A stretch of DNA of 34,801 nucleotides from a virus, in IMG/VR virus record IMGVR_UViG_3300034374_011850, positions 1-34,801 of that record; one strand, 5' to 3'. Made by a program: the position numbers and the translations under genes. How positions within the stretch are numbered: position 1 is the first letter of the stretch; every line of letters starts with the position of its first letter. Below the pieces are notes generated by a model that was given only the letters and a program-made list of their open reading frames with translations, searched no databases and had not been told where the DNA came from. Below, one piece after another: positions 1 through 6,220 of the stretch.

Positions 1-444
1 GACGATGCTCTGCAGAGGAGTGATGATAGTTGATTTGCCGTTGTTGAAAGTCCTCTCGTTTAGGAGGGTCAGTAAAGAGTTGAGGATGGCTGAGCTGCCA
101 CGGAACAGCTCGTCCAGGAAGCCGACGTGTGCCGAGGGGAGGTAACCATCGGTATCACGTTCGTATTCATCCTTCAGCAGTTTTGTTACTGCGACAGGTC
201 CGAATACTTCCGAAGGGTCGGTAGTAGGAGTCAGCAAGTAACCGAAGTAGTTGACTCCTGTAATACCTTTGCAAATGTTGCGAACGAGATCGGATTTGCC
301 GGTGCCAGGGGCACCGAGCAGAAATGCGTTTTGCCTAGAGATTAGACAGCTGAGCAGACCATCAATAACGTCTGTTCGTTCGAGCGTGGCGGAGTTAAGA
401 GCGCTACGAAAGTTTTGAAGCTGAGTGAAGAGTTTGGTGTTCAT
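1..444 (-). CDS. MoxR/RavA-type AAA+ ATPase, N-terminal part (runs off the left edge)
   Basis: The frame opens with ATG at 444 (minus strand) and is still open at base 1, so about 148 residues are visible. A Walker A motif GAPGTGKS lies near residue 44. A Walker B-like FLDELFR is followed by SSAILNSLLTLLNERTFNNG, the signature of MoxR/RavA ATPases, which remodel partner proteins and usually work with a von Willebrand A (VWA) protein. The ATG overlaps the stop of the 441-644 gene (ATGA), so it is the distal gene of a translationally coupled run that also holds a DUF3150-like protein. The sensor regions and any VWA partner would lie left of the window. The family call is secure; the role in the phage is unknown. 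Confidence 0.9.
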   Translation of the reverse strand, partial: MNTKLFTQLQNFRSALNSATLERTDVIDGLLSCLISRQNAFLLGAPGTGKSDLVRNICKGITGVNYFGYLLTPTTDPSEVFGPVAVTKLLKDEYERDTDGYLPSAHVGFLDELFRGSSAILNSLLTLLNERTFNNGKSTIITPLQSIV

Positions 445-644
445 TTGTTTAGAGGCTTAGGGAATTGAGCTTGAACGGGTTTGATGTTTACCTCGCCGGC
501 GTATACACCGCTAGCAGCAGCTAGACGTTTACACGCTGAATCGAAATCCACAAAAGTGATCGCTTCGAAGGGATCGGTCGTAGTTGTGCGGTCTTCAGTT
601 AAGTAACCTTTGTCAGTTTGAAATACGTAGAGAGTTCGGTACAT
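441..644 (-). CDS. Small conserved hypothetical protein in the AAA ATPase operon
   Basis: A 67-residue protein beginning MYRTLYVFQTDKGYLTEDRT. Its ATG at 644 overlaps the stop of the upstream DUF3150-like gene by one base and its own stop overlaps the ATPase start (ATGA). It has no membrane segment or cysteine motif. The phrase DPFEAITFVDFDSACKRLAAASGVYAG suggests a small alpha/beta fold. The tight overlaps on both sides are the main evidence that it is a real gene. Function is unknown; by position it may be an accessory factor of the MoxR-like ATPase. Confidence 0.75.
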   Translation of the reverse strand: MYRTLYVFQTDKGYLTEDRTTTTDPFEAITFVDFDSACKRLAAASGVYAGEVNIKPVQAQFPKPLNK

Positions 645-1840
645 CAGAAGTCAACTGCAATTTCAGTGTTTGGGTTGTCTTTAACGTCAGCAATCAACCC
701 ATCGAGATTGTCTGCCGACGCGGAGATCAGTTCTTTGCGGCGTTCGATCAGTTTGCGAAGGTGCTTGGAGCGTTGCTCGTAAACATCAATCTCAGTGTTT
801 GCTTCTGCTACTAGCAGGTTCAGATGAGAGACGTTCTCGGTTGATTTAATGCGTTCACATAGGGTTTTGTACTTAGAAGAGAGTGCAAGGGATTGCTTGA
901 GCTTTTCGAGACCCTTCGATTGATCTCGATTGTTGCAGATGGATTCCAACTCAGAGCGAACTGAGGATTGAATCACCTGGAACTCTTGCTGCGCCTGCCT
1001 GTAGGTGGACTTGTCGGGCGAAGTCAGCAGTTTGCCGCACTGCAAAAGCCGCGTGGATAGCACCGCCAACTCCTCAAAACCAGGAACGGAGTCGCTGATG
1101 AGCTTTAGTTTGTTTGCTGTAATCTCCCACGAACCACGCTTCTTATCGGAACCTGTTTGTTGCTTACCGATCTTTGTGATGTTGCGAGCATCAAGATCGT
1201 CTAGCAGTTCGGCGCCCATCGTGAGTGCTCGATCAGCAGCTGAAGCTTTAGCAGCTTCAAGAACTTGCGCAGTGTTGATGTTGTTCTCATAGGCGAGGAG
1301 TGATTGAATGTCGCCCTGGACAGGCTCATCGGCAACCTCAAGAACAACAGGGAGGGGGCCTACAACCGAAACACGAATCGGGGCGTGGTACGCAGCTTTT
1401 GTAGGAAATACTTTCATGTATGCCTGGAAAGCAAGATCGTATTCCTGCTCATCATCAAACAGCGGTCGAAGAATGTTCTCTGCTGTTTCTTGCCACGCTG
1501 CGTACTCTTGATCCCAAAGTTCACGGAGTTCGTTGTTAGCTACCTCTGTCGCATACTTGATATCTTTGATGTATTCGTGTGCTTTGTAGAAGTAGTTTTC
1601 CGTTACGAAGTGTGCGTCGCCGAAGTGAATTGTGCATTCGTCGTACAGTTCACGTTGTAGAGAACGAAGCGAGTCAAGTTTGCCCTTCAATGCGTTAGAA
1701 AGCGACGGGCGGATAGAGACCGTGTTCTTCTCTTTAAGCGTGCGGATAGTTTGATCCGGAAGCTTTAGATCATCGAAAGCGATTTGCACGCTTTGACGCA
1801 CTGTGCCGGAGATTGAACACGAGAGAAAGTAATGATTCAT
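644..1840 (-). CDS. DUF3150-like protein, partner of the MoxR-type ATPase
   Basis: A 398-residue, mostly helical, charged protein. The N-terminal part (LSCSISGTVRQSVQIAFDDLKLPD, then TVSIRPSLSNALKGKLDSLRSLQRELYDECTIHFGDAHFV) resembles the DUF3150 family, which in phages and plasmids is often encoded beside CobS/MoxR-like ATPases and VWA proteins. The C-terminal third (about 280-385) looks like a coiled coil. I choose ATG 1840 over an in-frame GTG at 1849 because the ATG overlaps the stop of the 1837-1986 gene (ATGA), as elsewhere in this operon. The leader before it is A/C-rich with no Shine-Dalgarno. The family assignment is by recall; biochemical function is unknown. Confidence 0.75.
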   Translation of the reverse strand: MNHYFLSCSISGTVRQSVQIAFDDLKLPDQTIRTLKEKNTVSIRPSLSNALKGKLDSLRSLQRELYDECTIHFGDAHFVTENYFYKAHEYIKDIKYATEVANNELRELWDQEYAAWQETAENILRPLFDDEQEYDLAFQAYMKVFPTKAAYHAPIRVSVVGPLPVVLEVADEPVQGDIQSLLAYENNINTAQVLEAAKASAADRALTMGAELLDDLDARNITKIGKQQTGSDKKRGSWEITANKLKLISDSVPGFEELAVLSTRLLQCGKLLTSPDKSTYRQAQQEFQVIQSSVRSELESICNNRDQSKGLEKLKQSLALSSKYKTLCERIKSTENVSHLNLLVAEANTEIDVYEQRSKHLRKLIERRKELISASADNLDGLIADVKDNPNTEIAVDF

Positions 1841-1986
1841 TGTTTGCACTCGATTGATGTTTCGCTAGTGGGATGTTGATGGTGGGCTGTCATAGAAGGA
1901 TGTGCTCCTATGAGACCCAGGGCAGCAAACGCCATGCCAATCGAAGCGATAAGCGCGGCGCCTGCGTTAGCTGCACGGTCAGTCAT
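1837..1986 (-). CDS. 49-residue single-pass membrane protein
   Basis: A short frame, ATG at 1986 and TGA at 1837-1839. It encodes MTDRAANAGA, then one hydrophobic segment (about residues 10-28, ALIASIGMAFAALGLIG), then a His-rich tail (SMTAHHQHP) and a lone Cys near the end. Its ATG overlaps the upstream stop (ATGA) and its TGA overlaps the ATG of the DUF3150-like gene, so it exactly fills the space between two genes. That fit plus the clean transmembrane segment makes it convincing despite its size. Function is unknown; a membrane anchor for the neighbouring ATPase module is one possibility. Confidence 0.7.
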   Translation of the reverse strand: MTDRAANAGAALIASIGMAFAALGLIGAHPSMTAHHQHPTSETSIECKQ

Positions 1987-2405
1987 TTGAGTCGGGTAAA
2001 TGCGAGAGAAATTTTGTCTGTGACTTGGTCACATTCGCCTGACTGAACCAGCAGTTCAGCCTGCTGCTTCAACTTAAGCTTTGCCAGCTTGAGTTGTTGC
2101 TCAAGGTCTTCAACCTTGGCGGCTAGTTTCTCAAGTTTCGAGTGCGGCGTGGGCTTTCTGCTTACCCGCACAATGATGTTCGCTTTGTACTGAGGGAACT
2201 TGAACTTACTTTCGGCTCCGCTGAAGAGACCGAGATCGAAACCCTCGCTTTCCGCTTGCTGAACGTCAGCTAGCAGATTGTCTCGGGCAGCTTCGAAGGG
2301 AGTCCCGAAAGCTTCGTTCACTTGAACTAAAGCCACGTCGCATTCGGACCAGGCTGATGCTGCTGTGTCAGCGAGCTTGAGGATAGAAGGTAGTTTGATC
2401 GTCAT
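1983..2405 (-). CDS. Coiled-coil hypothetical protein, first gene of the ATPase operon
   Basis: A 140-residue protein. I place the start at ATG 2405 (MTIKLPSILKLADTAASAWS) rather than further upstream because the bases before it (CCAACAACATCACATCGCC) match the A/C-rich leader of the 4975-5274 gene. Residues about 85-120 (KLEKLAAKVEDLEQQLKLAKLKLKQQ) form a strong coiled coil. It is followed with ATGA overlap by the small membrane protein, then the DUF3150-like and MoxR genes. A structural or adaptor role is plausible, but no family is recognised. Confidence 0.75.
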   Translation of the reverse strand: MTIKLPSILKLADTAASAWSECDVALVQVNEAFGTPFEAARDNLLADVQQAESEGFDLGLFSGAESKFKFPQYKANIIVRVSRKPTPHSKLEKLAAKVEDLEQQLKLAKLKLKQQAELLVQSGECDQVTDKISLAFTRLK

Positions 2406-2827
2406 GGCGATGTGATGTTGTTGGATGCGCACCACGTTCAGGGCCGGTGCCGCCCGTAAATAGTAGCACTGCAGAGCAGTCCTGTAAATAGGTGCGCCTG
2501 CTACTTGGTCGGATACACGCAGAGGCCGTGCCAGTTTGAGATGCGATGCTCATTCATGACGATTTCCTTTGCGTGCCTAGTGTCTTGAGCCTCCACTGCG
2601 CACAGAAATTTCCACGAACCGGTTTTGTTACTAAACACATCGAAGCTTTGCGCTGCTTTAGTTTCCTTTTGCATGGTTTAGTTAAAAGCTCAGTTAGGTT
2701 AGCACACGCTGACTTTTGCATTGTGTTAGTTACAAGGTACACACTGGTATGTATGGATTAAAACCACATAGGAAAACATTTTAGAATAAGCTCTAACTTA
2801 ACGTGAATTTCTAGGGTTTTCACTTAG
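2406..2827. other. Intergenic region, 420 bp, possibly holding one small minus-strand gene
   Basis: This stretch separates the NrdR-like gene from the coiled-coil/ATPase operon. It carries one weak minus-strand frame (listed separately), a mini-frame of 18 codons starting at 2557, and a GTTAGTTAC element at 2725-2733. The AT-rich part at about 2755-2820 could hold a minus-strand promoter, but no convincing -35/-10 pair stands out. No terminator hairpin with a U-run was seen. Confidence 0.5.
2554..2721 (-). CDS. Possible small basic protein (doubtful)
   Basis: A 55-codon minus-strand frame starting MQKSACANLTELLTKPCKRK and ending LKTLGTQRKSS. It is rich in Lys/Arg with four Cys and has no recognised family. 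In favour: the leader TAACTAACACAATG matches the A/C-rich leaders of clearly real neighbours. Against: the composition looks unselected, and there is a 150 bp gap before the next sure gene. Treat as tentative. Confidence 0.3.
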   Translation of the reverse strand: MQKSACANLTELLTKPCKRKLKQRKASMCLVTKPVRGNFCAQWRLKTLGTQRKSS

Positions 2828-3178
2828 TTAGCTTCTTGCGGTATTGAAGCTGCAATCTGCAGCGTCTTCCGTATCGAACTCTGGAAAATCAAAGTTGCAC
2901 CTACCGTTTAGGTTGTACTCGCAACTCCCGCAGGGGCTTTCAGCTAAAGGATTGAACTTCCTCTTCATGATCTGCTCGGCTATCTTTCTGAAAAAGATAA
3001 CTTCTTCGTAGAAAGCCTGTGATACTTCATACGTTGTCAGCCTGTAGCTGCACTCTGCGCATTCTCTGCGACGTCTGATCGCTTTGTACTTGTTCCTTCT
3101 TGTTTCGATTGTTCTGAATGCTACCGCTTTGCACTTTGGGCAGCTTAGGGCTTCGTTGCTTGTTCCTGGTTTGAACAT
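2828..3178 (-). CDS. NrdR-like zinc-ribbon protein with a second cysteine cluster
   Basis: A 116-residue protein. Residues about 12-60 hold CPKC...ETRRNKYKAIRRRRECAECSYRLTTYE, which closely follows the N-terminal zinc ribbon of the ribonucleotide-reductase repressor NrdR (two CxxC pairs around an RRRREC core). The NrdR ATP-cone is absent. Instead the C-terminus has CGSCEYNLNGRCNFDFPEFDTEDAADC, four more Cys that could bind a second metal. I chose ATG 3178 because the leader ends CATTACACACAATG like other genes of this strand. A nucleic-acid-binding regulator is likely; the target is not known. Confidence 0.75.
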   Translation of the reverse strand: MFKPGTSNEALSCPKCKAVAFRTIETRRNKYKAIRRRRECAECSYRLTTYEVSQAFYEEVIFFRKIAEQIMKRKFNPLAESPCGSCEYNLNGRCNFDFPEFDTEDAADCSFNTARS

Positions 3179-3272
3179 TGTGTGTAATGATGAGGGTCGT
3201 GAGGATTGCACTCACCTATGGCGAATTATGAGTTCGCTGCATTCACTAGATTGCTAGACCCCCGTGCGCTTC

Positions 3273-3596
3273 TCAGCAAGGATCGTAATCATAACCGATT
3301 TTCACGTCCACAACGTCGCAGGGTAACACTCCGTAAGGTCGCGCATCGTGATGCTTGCTGAAGTATGGCGATTGTCCTACGGATAGAATGTCGCTGGTTT
3401 CCACGAAGTGGTACATAAACTGCCTGTATCCTTTGAGCTCCTGTGCAGAAACATCTAGACGTGTTTCGTCATCGTTAATCAGAGCATCAACCCAATGCTC
3501 GGGAATCTGAAACCAGATGTGATTGTTATCAGTCACGGCAGACCGTGGCAAATTAAGTAGGCCATCCAGCTTAACTAGACAGCCTGCATAGTCCAC
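3273..3596 (-). CDS. Conserved small phage protein, paralogue of the 6897-7154 protein
   Basis: A 107-residue protein with a GTG start at 3596. Two blocks match the product of 6897-7154: IPEHWVDALINDDE (there LPAHWASILINHDY) and FSKHHDARPYGVLPCDVVDVKI (there FRKYHDAQPYGVLACDCINYTF). I recognise this 'LPxHWAxxLINGD ... HDA...GVLxCD' pattern from small hypothetical proteins of phages and bacteria, with no known function. This copy has an extra N-terminal segment (MDYAGCLVKLDGLLNLPRS) that the other lacks. The stop is close to a 94 bp gap before the NrdR-like gene. Confidence 0.8.
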   Translation of the reverse strand: MDYAGCLVKLDGLLNLPRSAVTDNNHIWFQIPEHWVDALINDDETRLDVSAQELKGYRQFMYHFVETSDILSVGQSPYFSKHHDARPYGVLPCDVVDVKIGYDYDPC

Positions 3597-3602
3597 TACA
3601 TT

Positions 3603-3713
3603 TTAGGATTGCCTAGGAAGGAAGAAACACAGAGCGCCCAAGATGATCAGCAGGGGAAGCTTGGTGGCCCACCCTAGACCAATCAGAAATCCACCGATCA
3701 TTAAAAAAGCCAT
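3603..3713 (-). CDS. 36-residue hydrophobic membrane peptide
   Basis: A short frame from ATG 3713 to TAA 3603-3605. Nearly the whole product is hydrophobic: MAFLMIGGFLIGLGW, then ATKLPLLIILGALCFFLP and a short RQS tail, consistent with one long or two short membrane segments. Unlike most genes on this strand it has a Shine-Dalgarno (AGAGG, 8 nt before the ATG). It fits between its neighbours with 6 and 11 nt gaps. Function is unknown; a holin-like or membrane-effector role cannot be judged from sequence alone. Confidence 0.6.
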   Translation of the reverse strand: MAFLMIGGFLIGLGWATKLPLLIILGALCFFLPRQS

Positions 3714-3724
3714 TGAGTAACCTC

Positions 3725-3997
3725 TTAGTTAATTTGGTTGATGCGAGCTTTGAGCTTTGCAGCAGCTCTGAACAAACTGCCGTTTATACGTTGCCCATAT
3801 GTCTGCTCGATGTACTCACAAATGTTGTTAACGGCTTCAATGTGCTGAGGCTCCCAAACTGAGTCAAACTCATCTGTATTGTACTTAATAACTTGTTCTA
3901 GAAGATAAGGCGTTACTAAATCAAGTAACGCTTCAACGTCAGGTGTCATTTGGGAAAAGGGGTAGAGGGCAAAGGGACTATCATCAATCCTCGTCAT
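3725..3997 (-). CDS. Hypothetical helical protein
   Basis: A 90-residue protein. The frame is open from 4027, but ATG 3997 (MTRIDDSPFALYPFSQ) gives only a 14-nt overlap with the upstream gene and is preferred; a still shorter start (MTPDVEALLDLV) is possible at about 3949. The protein is mainly helical (DVEALLDLVTPYLLEQVIKY, HIEAVNNICEYIEQTYGQ, LFRAAAKLKARI). No motif is recognised. It lies between the membrane peptide and the first of the duplicated IQRRD proteins. Confidence 0.65.
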   Translation of the reverse strand: MTRIDDSPFALYPFSQMTPDVEALLDLVTPYLLEQVIKYNTDEFDSVWEPQHIEAVNNICEYIEQTYGQRINGSLFRAAAKLKARINQIN

Positions 3998-4151
3998 TCC
4001 ATGCTCGGCATGGTTGGCGGGTGACATAGTAATGGGCGAACGAATCGCTCAGGTTGTACTCACGAGCAGCAGCAAAAGCTTCTTTGCTGTCTGTAAATTG
4101 ATCAACAGTTTCGAGTCGATCGTTGTCTCTACGTTGAATGAAGTACGGCAT
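3984..4151 (-). CDS. Small 'IQRRD' protein, copy 1 of a tandem pair
   Basis: A 55-residue protein starting MPYFIQRRDNDRLETVDQFT and ending RQPCRAWNDED. It is a tandem paralogue of the next gene upstream (4205-4378): shared YFIQRRD, ETVDQF, KEAFAAAREYNL, HYYV and C(R/K)AW. I have seen this pattern in cyanophage and picocyanobacterial hypothetical proteins. ATG 4151 is chosen over upstream starts because the leader ends GTACACAATG, as in neighbours, and because homology to the paralogue begins there. Function is unknown. Confidence 0.8.
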   Translation of the reverse strand: MPYFIQRRDNDRLETVDQFTDSKEAFAAAREYNLSDSFAHYYVTRQPCRAWNDED

Positions 4152-4175
4152 TGTGTACGCTCGATAGAATACTAT

Positions 4176-4193
4176 GCGGCGGCTCCGCGCCGC
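4176..4193 (-). other. GC-rich intergenic hairpin
   Basis: GCGGC (4176-4180) can pair with GCCGC (4189-4193) between the tandem IQRRD genes. It has no U-run on either strand, so it does not look like an intrinsic terminator. Similar GC-rich hairpins lie at 5307-5320 and 6208-6220, each just upstream of a minus-strand gene. A processing or mRNA-stabilising role is possible. Confidence 0.4.
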
Positions 4194-4204
4194 GGGATAG
4201 TGAT

Positions 4205-4378
4205 TTAGGCTGCGCTTTCTAGCCAAGCTTTACAGGCTCTCTTAGCCACATAATGGACAGCCGTGGGATCCGCCAAGTTATATTCACGTGCGGCTCTGTA
4301 GGCTTCTTTAGCTGTTTCAAATTCATCGATTGTTTCCACGGTGTTGGTGTAATCTCGTCGTTGGATGTAGTAAGCCAC
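4205..4378 (-). CDS. Small 'IQRRD' protein, copy 2 of a tandem pair
   Basis: A 57-residue protein with a GTG start at 4378 (VAYYIQRRDYTNTVETIDEF), preceded at 9 nt by GAGG and only 5 nt after the stop of the 4384-4731 gene. It aligns along its whole length with copy 1 (3984-4151): IQRRD, ETIDEF, AREYNL, VHYV, CKAW. The two copies differ enough to be an old duplication. No function is known. The conserved aromatic/basic pattern suggests a small globular binding domain. Confidence 0.8.
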   Translation of the reverse strand: MAYYIQRRDYTNTVETIDEFETAKEAYRAAREYNLADPTAVHYVAKRACKAWLESAA

Positions 4379-4383
4379 GCTGA

Positions 4384-4731
4384 TCAACCTCGCACAAAAC
4401 AGTGACGGGAGTTCTTTTCGATCTCCCAATCAGCTTCTTCGATTGCTGTGCCAAACCACTTGTGATTCTTCTGGTAGATACCAGCGCCGCACAGCTCACG
4501 CAGAATAGCATTTAGTCTTGACTTAGTTGTAGGTGTTTGGTAACCATAGTCGCAGATCGTAACTGTATCGGGGCTGATCTGAGCGATTGGGCTACCGTGC
4601 AGATATACAGTTGTGCGATCAATGAGTCGATCAGCGTGGGCGAAATAAGTTACAGAGACTTGTGTGTTGGCGCACTTCCAATCTTTCTTAGAGTGGATTG
4701 CGAGCAACATTTGTGATTCGATCTTACGCAT
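4384..4731 (-). CDS. Conserved phage protein with TPTTKSRLNAIL motif
   Basis: A 115-residue protein starting MRKIESQMLLAIHSKKDWKC. It contains NTQVSVTYF, VYLHGSPIAQI, and GYQTPTTKSRLNAILRELC. I recognise this combination (an LHGxxIA strand, then TxTTxSRLNA) from hypothetical proteins of many unrelated phages. Its role is not known to me; the SRLNA segment may be a DNA-contacting helix. The leader contains TTAACTAACCCA about 18 nt upstream, the same element seen before other genes here. Confidence 0.8.
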   Translation of the reverse strand: MRKIESQMLLAIHSKKDWKCANTQVSVTYFAHADRLIDRTTVYLHGSPIAQISPDTVTICDYGYQTPTTKSRLNAILRELCGAGIYQKNHKWFGTAIEEADWEIEKNSRHCFVRG

Positions 4732-4761
4732 GATGTTTGTGCGAGTTGGGTTAGTTAAGAG

Positions 4762-4935
4762 TCAGTAATCTTGGGAGACAATACCTTCAAGAGCTGGGAT
4801 GATCTTGTCTTCGATTAAGTAGACAACGTCATCAGGCATCTCCTCTTTAAGGAGAATCTGTTTGAATTGTGCGAGGGAATGGTAGGCCAGGCTATGCGAA
4901 TCCAACTGATAAATGTCGTAAGGGAAGTGATTCAT
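4762..4935 (-). CDS. 57-residue acidic hypothetical protein
   Basis: A small frame from ATG 4935 to TGA 4762-4764. The product starts MNHFPYDIYQLDSHSLAYHS and ends PALEGIVSQDY; it is helical and acidic with no cysteine. The leader CAAACTAACTCCAATG matches the TAACTAAC-type leaders of neighbours, and the frame fills a 240 bp space between two sure genes. No family is recognised. Confidence 0.65.
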   Translation of the reverse strand: MNHFPYDIYQLDSHSLAYHSLAQFKQILLKEEMPDDVVYLIEDKIIPALEGIVSQDY

Positions 4936-4974
4936 TGGAGTTAGTTTGTGTAGGCGGCGTGGGCAACCACAGGG

Positions 4975-5274
4975 TTAAACAGGAGTGATCGGGATACCAC
5001 AATCGTCATCGAAAGTGTAACCATCAGGAATCTCCCAAAGGTCACCATCTTGATGCAATCTCCAGGTAACACCGTCACTAACTATGCTGGCATTGTCTAG
5101 GATGTTCTGCCACGCTTCCCAATACCATTCGTGATCTGGGCCAGTCTGACAAGTAAGCACATCGTTGTAGTCAACGCCTACACATTCAGCCCAGTGTTCG
5201 TCAGCATCGCTGCAATACATCTGCGGGATGTACACACCGTGGAAGTCAAGTAAGACGAGGTTAGGTTCAAGCAT
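4975..5274 (-). CDS. Conserved phage protein with FHGVYIPQ and GPDHEWYWEAW motifs
   Basis: A 99-residue acidic protein starting MLEPNLVLLDFHGVYIPQ. The segments FHGVYIPQMY, GPDHEWYWEAWQNILDNA and RLHQDGDLWEIPDGY recall a hypothetical family I know from phages and a few bacteria. I place the start at ATG 5274 because the upstream bases (CCAACAACATCACACA) repeat the leader of the 1983-2405 gene almost exactly; a longer frame from 5325 overlaps a hairpin and is less likely. Function is unknown. Confidence 0.8.
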   Translation of the reverse strand: MLEPNLVLLDFHGVYIPQMYCSDADEHWAECVGVDYNDVLTCQTGPDHEWYWEAWQNILDNASIVSDGVTWRLHQDGDLWEIPDGYTFDDDCGIPITPV

Positions 5275-5306
5275 TGTGTGATGTTGTTGGTAGTAGATGA
5301 AGGCGC

Positions 5307-5320
5307 CCCGCGTTAGCGGG
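5307..5320 (-). other. Intergenic hairpin CCCGC-loop-GCGGG
   Basis: CCCGC (5307-5311) and GCGGG (5316-5320) form a perfect 5-bp stem with a 4-nt loop directly after the stop of the 5322-5537 gene and upstream of the 4975-5274 gene. The minus-strand sequence after the stem is not U-rich. A nearly identical hairpin sits at 6208-6220. Both may mark mRNA 3' ends or processing sites. Confidence 0.45.
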
Positions 5321-5321
5321 A

Positions 5322-5537
5322 TCAATCAAACTCGCTAAGGTCTACATCTATAGGGCGCTCGATGATCTTGCGGCCCGTATCATGTACCTGCGACGTGATA
5401 ACTACACGACCACACAGTGAATTGTATGCGGCCGGACATTCGCGCATCAGATGGTTGCGCATCTCTGATGTCATGTAGTTGTTAACAACGTGCAGGATTT
5501 GGTCTTTGTGGAAGTCACGGATGTGGTTGTACATCAT
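5322..5537 (-). CDS. Small phage protein with MTSEMR...CPAAY motif
   Basis: A 71-residue protein, start MMYNHIRDFHKDQILHVVNN (ATG 5537, or 5534 one codon later), beginning 2 nt after the stop of the previous gene. The core YMTSEMRNHLMRECPAAYNSL resembles a small phage hypothetical family I recall. It ends with an acidic tail. An upstream extension to 5621 is open but overlaps the neighbouring gene and is not supported. Function is unknown. Confidence 0.75.
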   Translation of the reverse strand: MMYNHIRDFHKDQILHVVNNYMTSEMRNHLMRECPAAYNSLCGRVVITSQVHDTGRKIIERPIDVDLSEFD

Positions 5538-5539
5538 GA

Positions 5540-5734
5540 TCAGAATGTGATGGTTTGTTCGAAGGATGAAAAAGTCTTGGCGCGTAAGTCTTCCAGCATA
5601 GTTAGATGTTCGACTGCCCAATCACCACCAGGATGATCTGGAGTATCTGCAACTAACTGCATGAGATCTTGCTCGTAGGCACGAATCATGCGACGCATGA
5701 AGTCTCTATTTAAGTGTGTGCGAGTGTCGTACAT
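5540..5734 (-). CDS. Small hypothetical protein (HPGGDWAVEHL)
   Basis: A 64-residue protein starting MYDTRTHLNRDFMRRMIRAY. The segment DTPDHPGGDWAVEHLTMLEDL is distinctive. The start codon follows the stop of the upstream 5735-5899 gene with no gap (TAA then ATG), so the two are co-transcribed and probably coupled. It has no membrane segment or metal motif. Function is unknown. Confidence 0.75.
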   Translation of the reverse strand: MYDTRTHLNRDFMRRMIRAYEQDLMQLVADTPDHPGGDWAVEHLTMLEDLRAKTFSSFEQTITF

Positions 5735-5899
5735 TTACTTAGGCCAAGCGTGGGAACTGAGGATGTCGTTGGTGAACTGTTGGCGCACACAGTGGCGGGC
5801 GATTGATTCAGCTTCTAGGCAACTAGATGCCAGTGTGTGAATCTTAAAGTCGCCACGATCTGCAGTCTCAACGTGCACGATGTACTTACGATCTGACAT
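5735..5899 (-). CDS. 54-residue hypothetical protein
   Basis: The start is ATG 5899 (MSDRKYIVHVETADRGDFKI). The stop codon of the upstream gene is part of a GTAACTAAACCA element lying 3 nt before this start, the same type of element found before several genes on this strand. The product looks like a small alpha/beta protein (strands at IVHVET and FKIHTL, helix CLEAESIARHCVRQQF). Longer upstream starts run through the 5908-6180 gene and are rejected. Function is unknown. Confidence 0.7.
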   Translation of the reverse strand: MSDRKYIVHVETADRGDFKIHTLASSCLEAESIARHCVRQQFTNDILSSHAWPK

Positions 5900-5907
5900 T
5901 GGTTTAG

Positions 5908-6180
5908 TTACAGGTTGCGGAGATGGGAGTAGCCGGGGACTTGGTAAGCATAGTCCGGACCGGGCAATGTACGCAATAGGTGACGGTAAGCTGCAACTGT
6001 ACACTCAATGCGCGGCGCATTGTATGCAGCCTCACGCCAGATTCCAGGGACAGCGAGGTTACCTAGGTAACCCTCATCCCATGCGGCTACAGCTACATCG
6101 TCAAGATCAAGTAGAACATAACAACGTTGAGGGTTACCGTTGCGATCGTTAGGTGCACAGTGATGTTGAATGGTTGCCAT
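5908..6180 (-). CDS. Conserved phage protein ending AYQVPGYSHLR
   Basis: A 90-residue protein starting MATIQHHCAPNDRNGNPQRC. The blocks QRCYVLLDLDDVAVAAWDEGYLG, YRHLLRTLPGPDYAYQVPGYSHLR recall small hypothetical proteins of cyanophages and other phages. The start at 6180 has an A/C-rich leader (CACATCAACATC) and no Shine-Dalgarno, and a CCCGC/GCGGG hairpin lies about 30 nt upstream. Function is unknown. Confidence 0.8.
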   Translation of the reverse strand: MATIQHHCAPNDRNGNPQRCYVLLDLDDVAVAAWDEGYLGNLAVPGIWREAAYNAPRIECTVAAYRHLLRTLPGPDYAYQVPGYSHLRNL

Positions 6181-6207
6181 GATGTTGATGTGATTGTGTG
6201 AGTTGGC

Positions 6208-6220
6208 CCCGCGTAGCGGG
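6208..6220 (-). other. Intergenic hairpin CCCGC-loop-GCGGG
   Basis: CCCGC (6208-6212) and GCGGG (6216-6220) pair around a 3-nt loop immediately after the stop of the 6221-6553 gene. Same stem sequence and same placement as the 5307-5320 hairpin. No U-run follows on the minus strand. Confidence 0.45.

Noticed and set aside
2368-2553. 61-codon minus-strand frame upstream of the coiled-coil gene
   Set aside because: It overlaps the start of the 1983-2405 gene by 38 nt and its product (Ser/Thr/Arg-rich) shows no pattern of a real protein.
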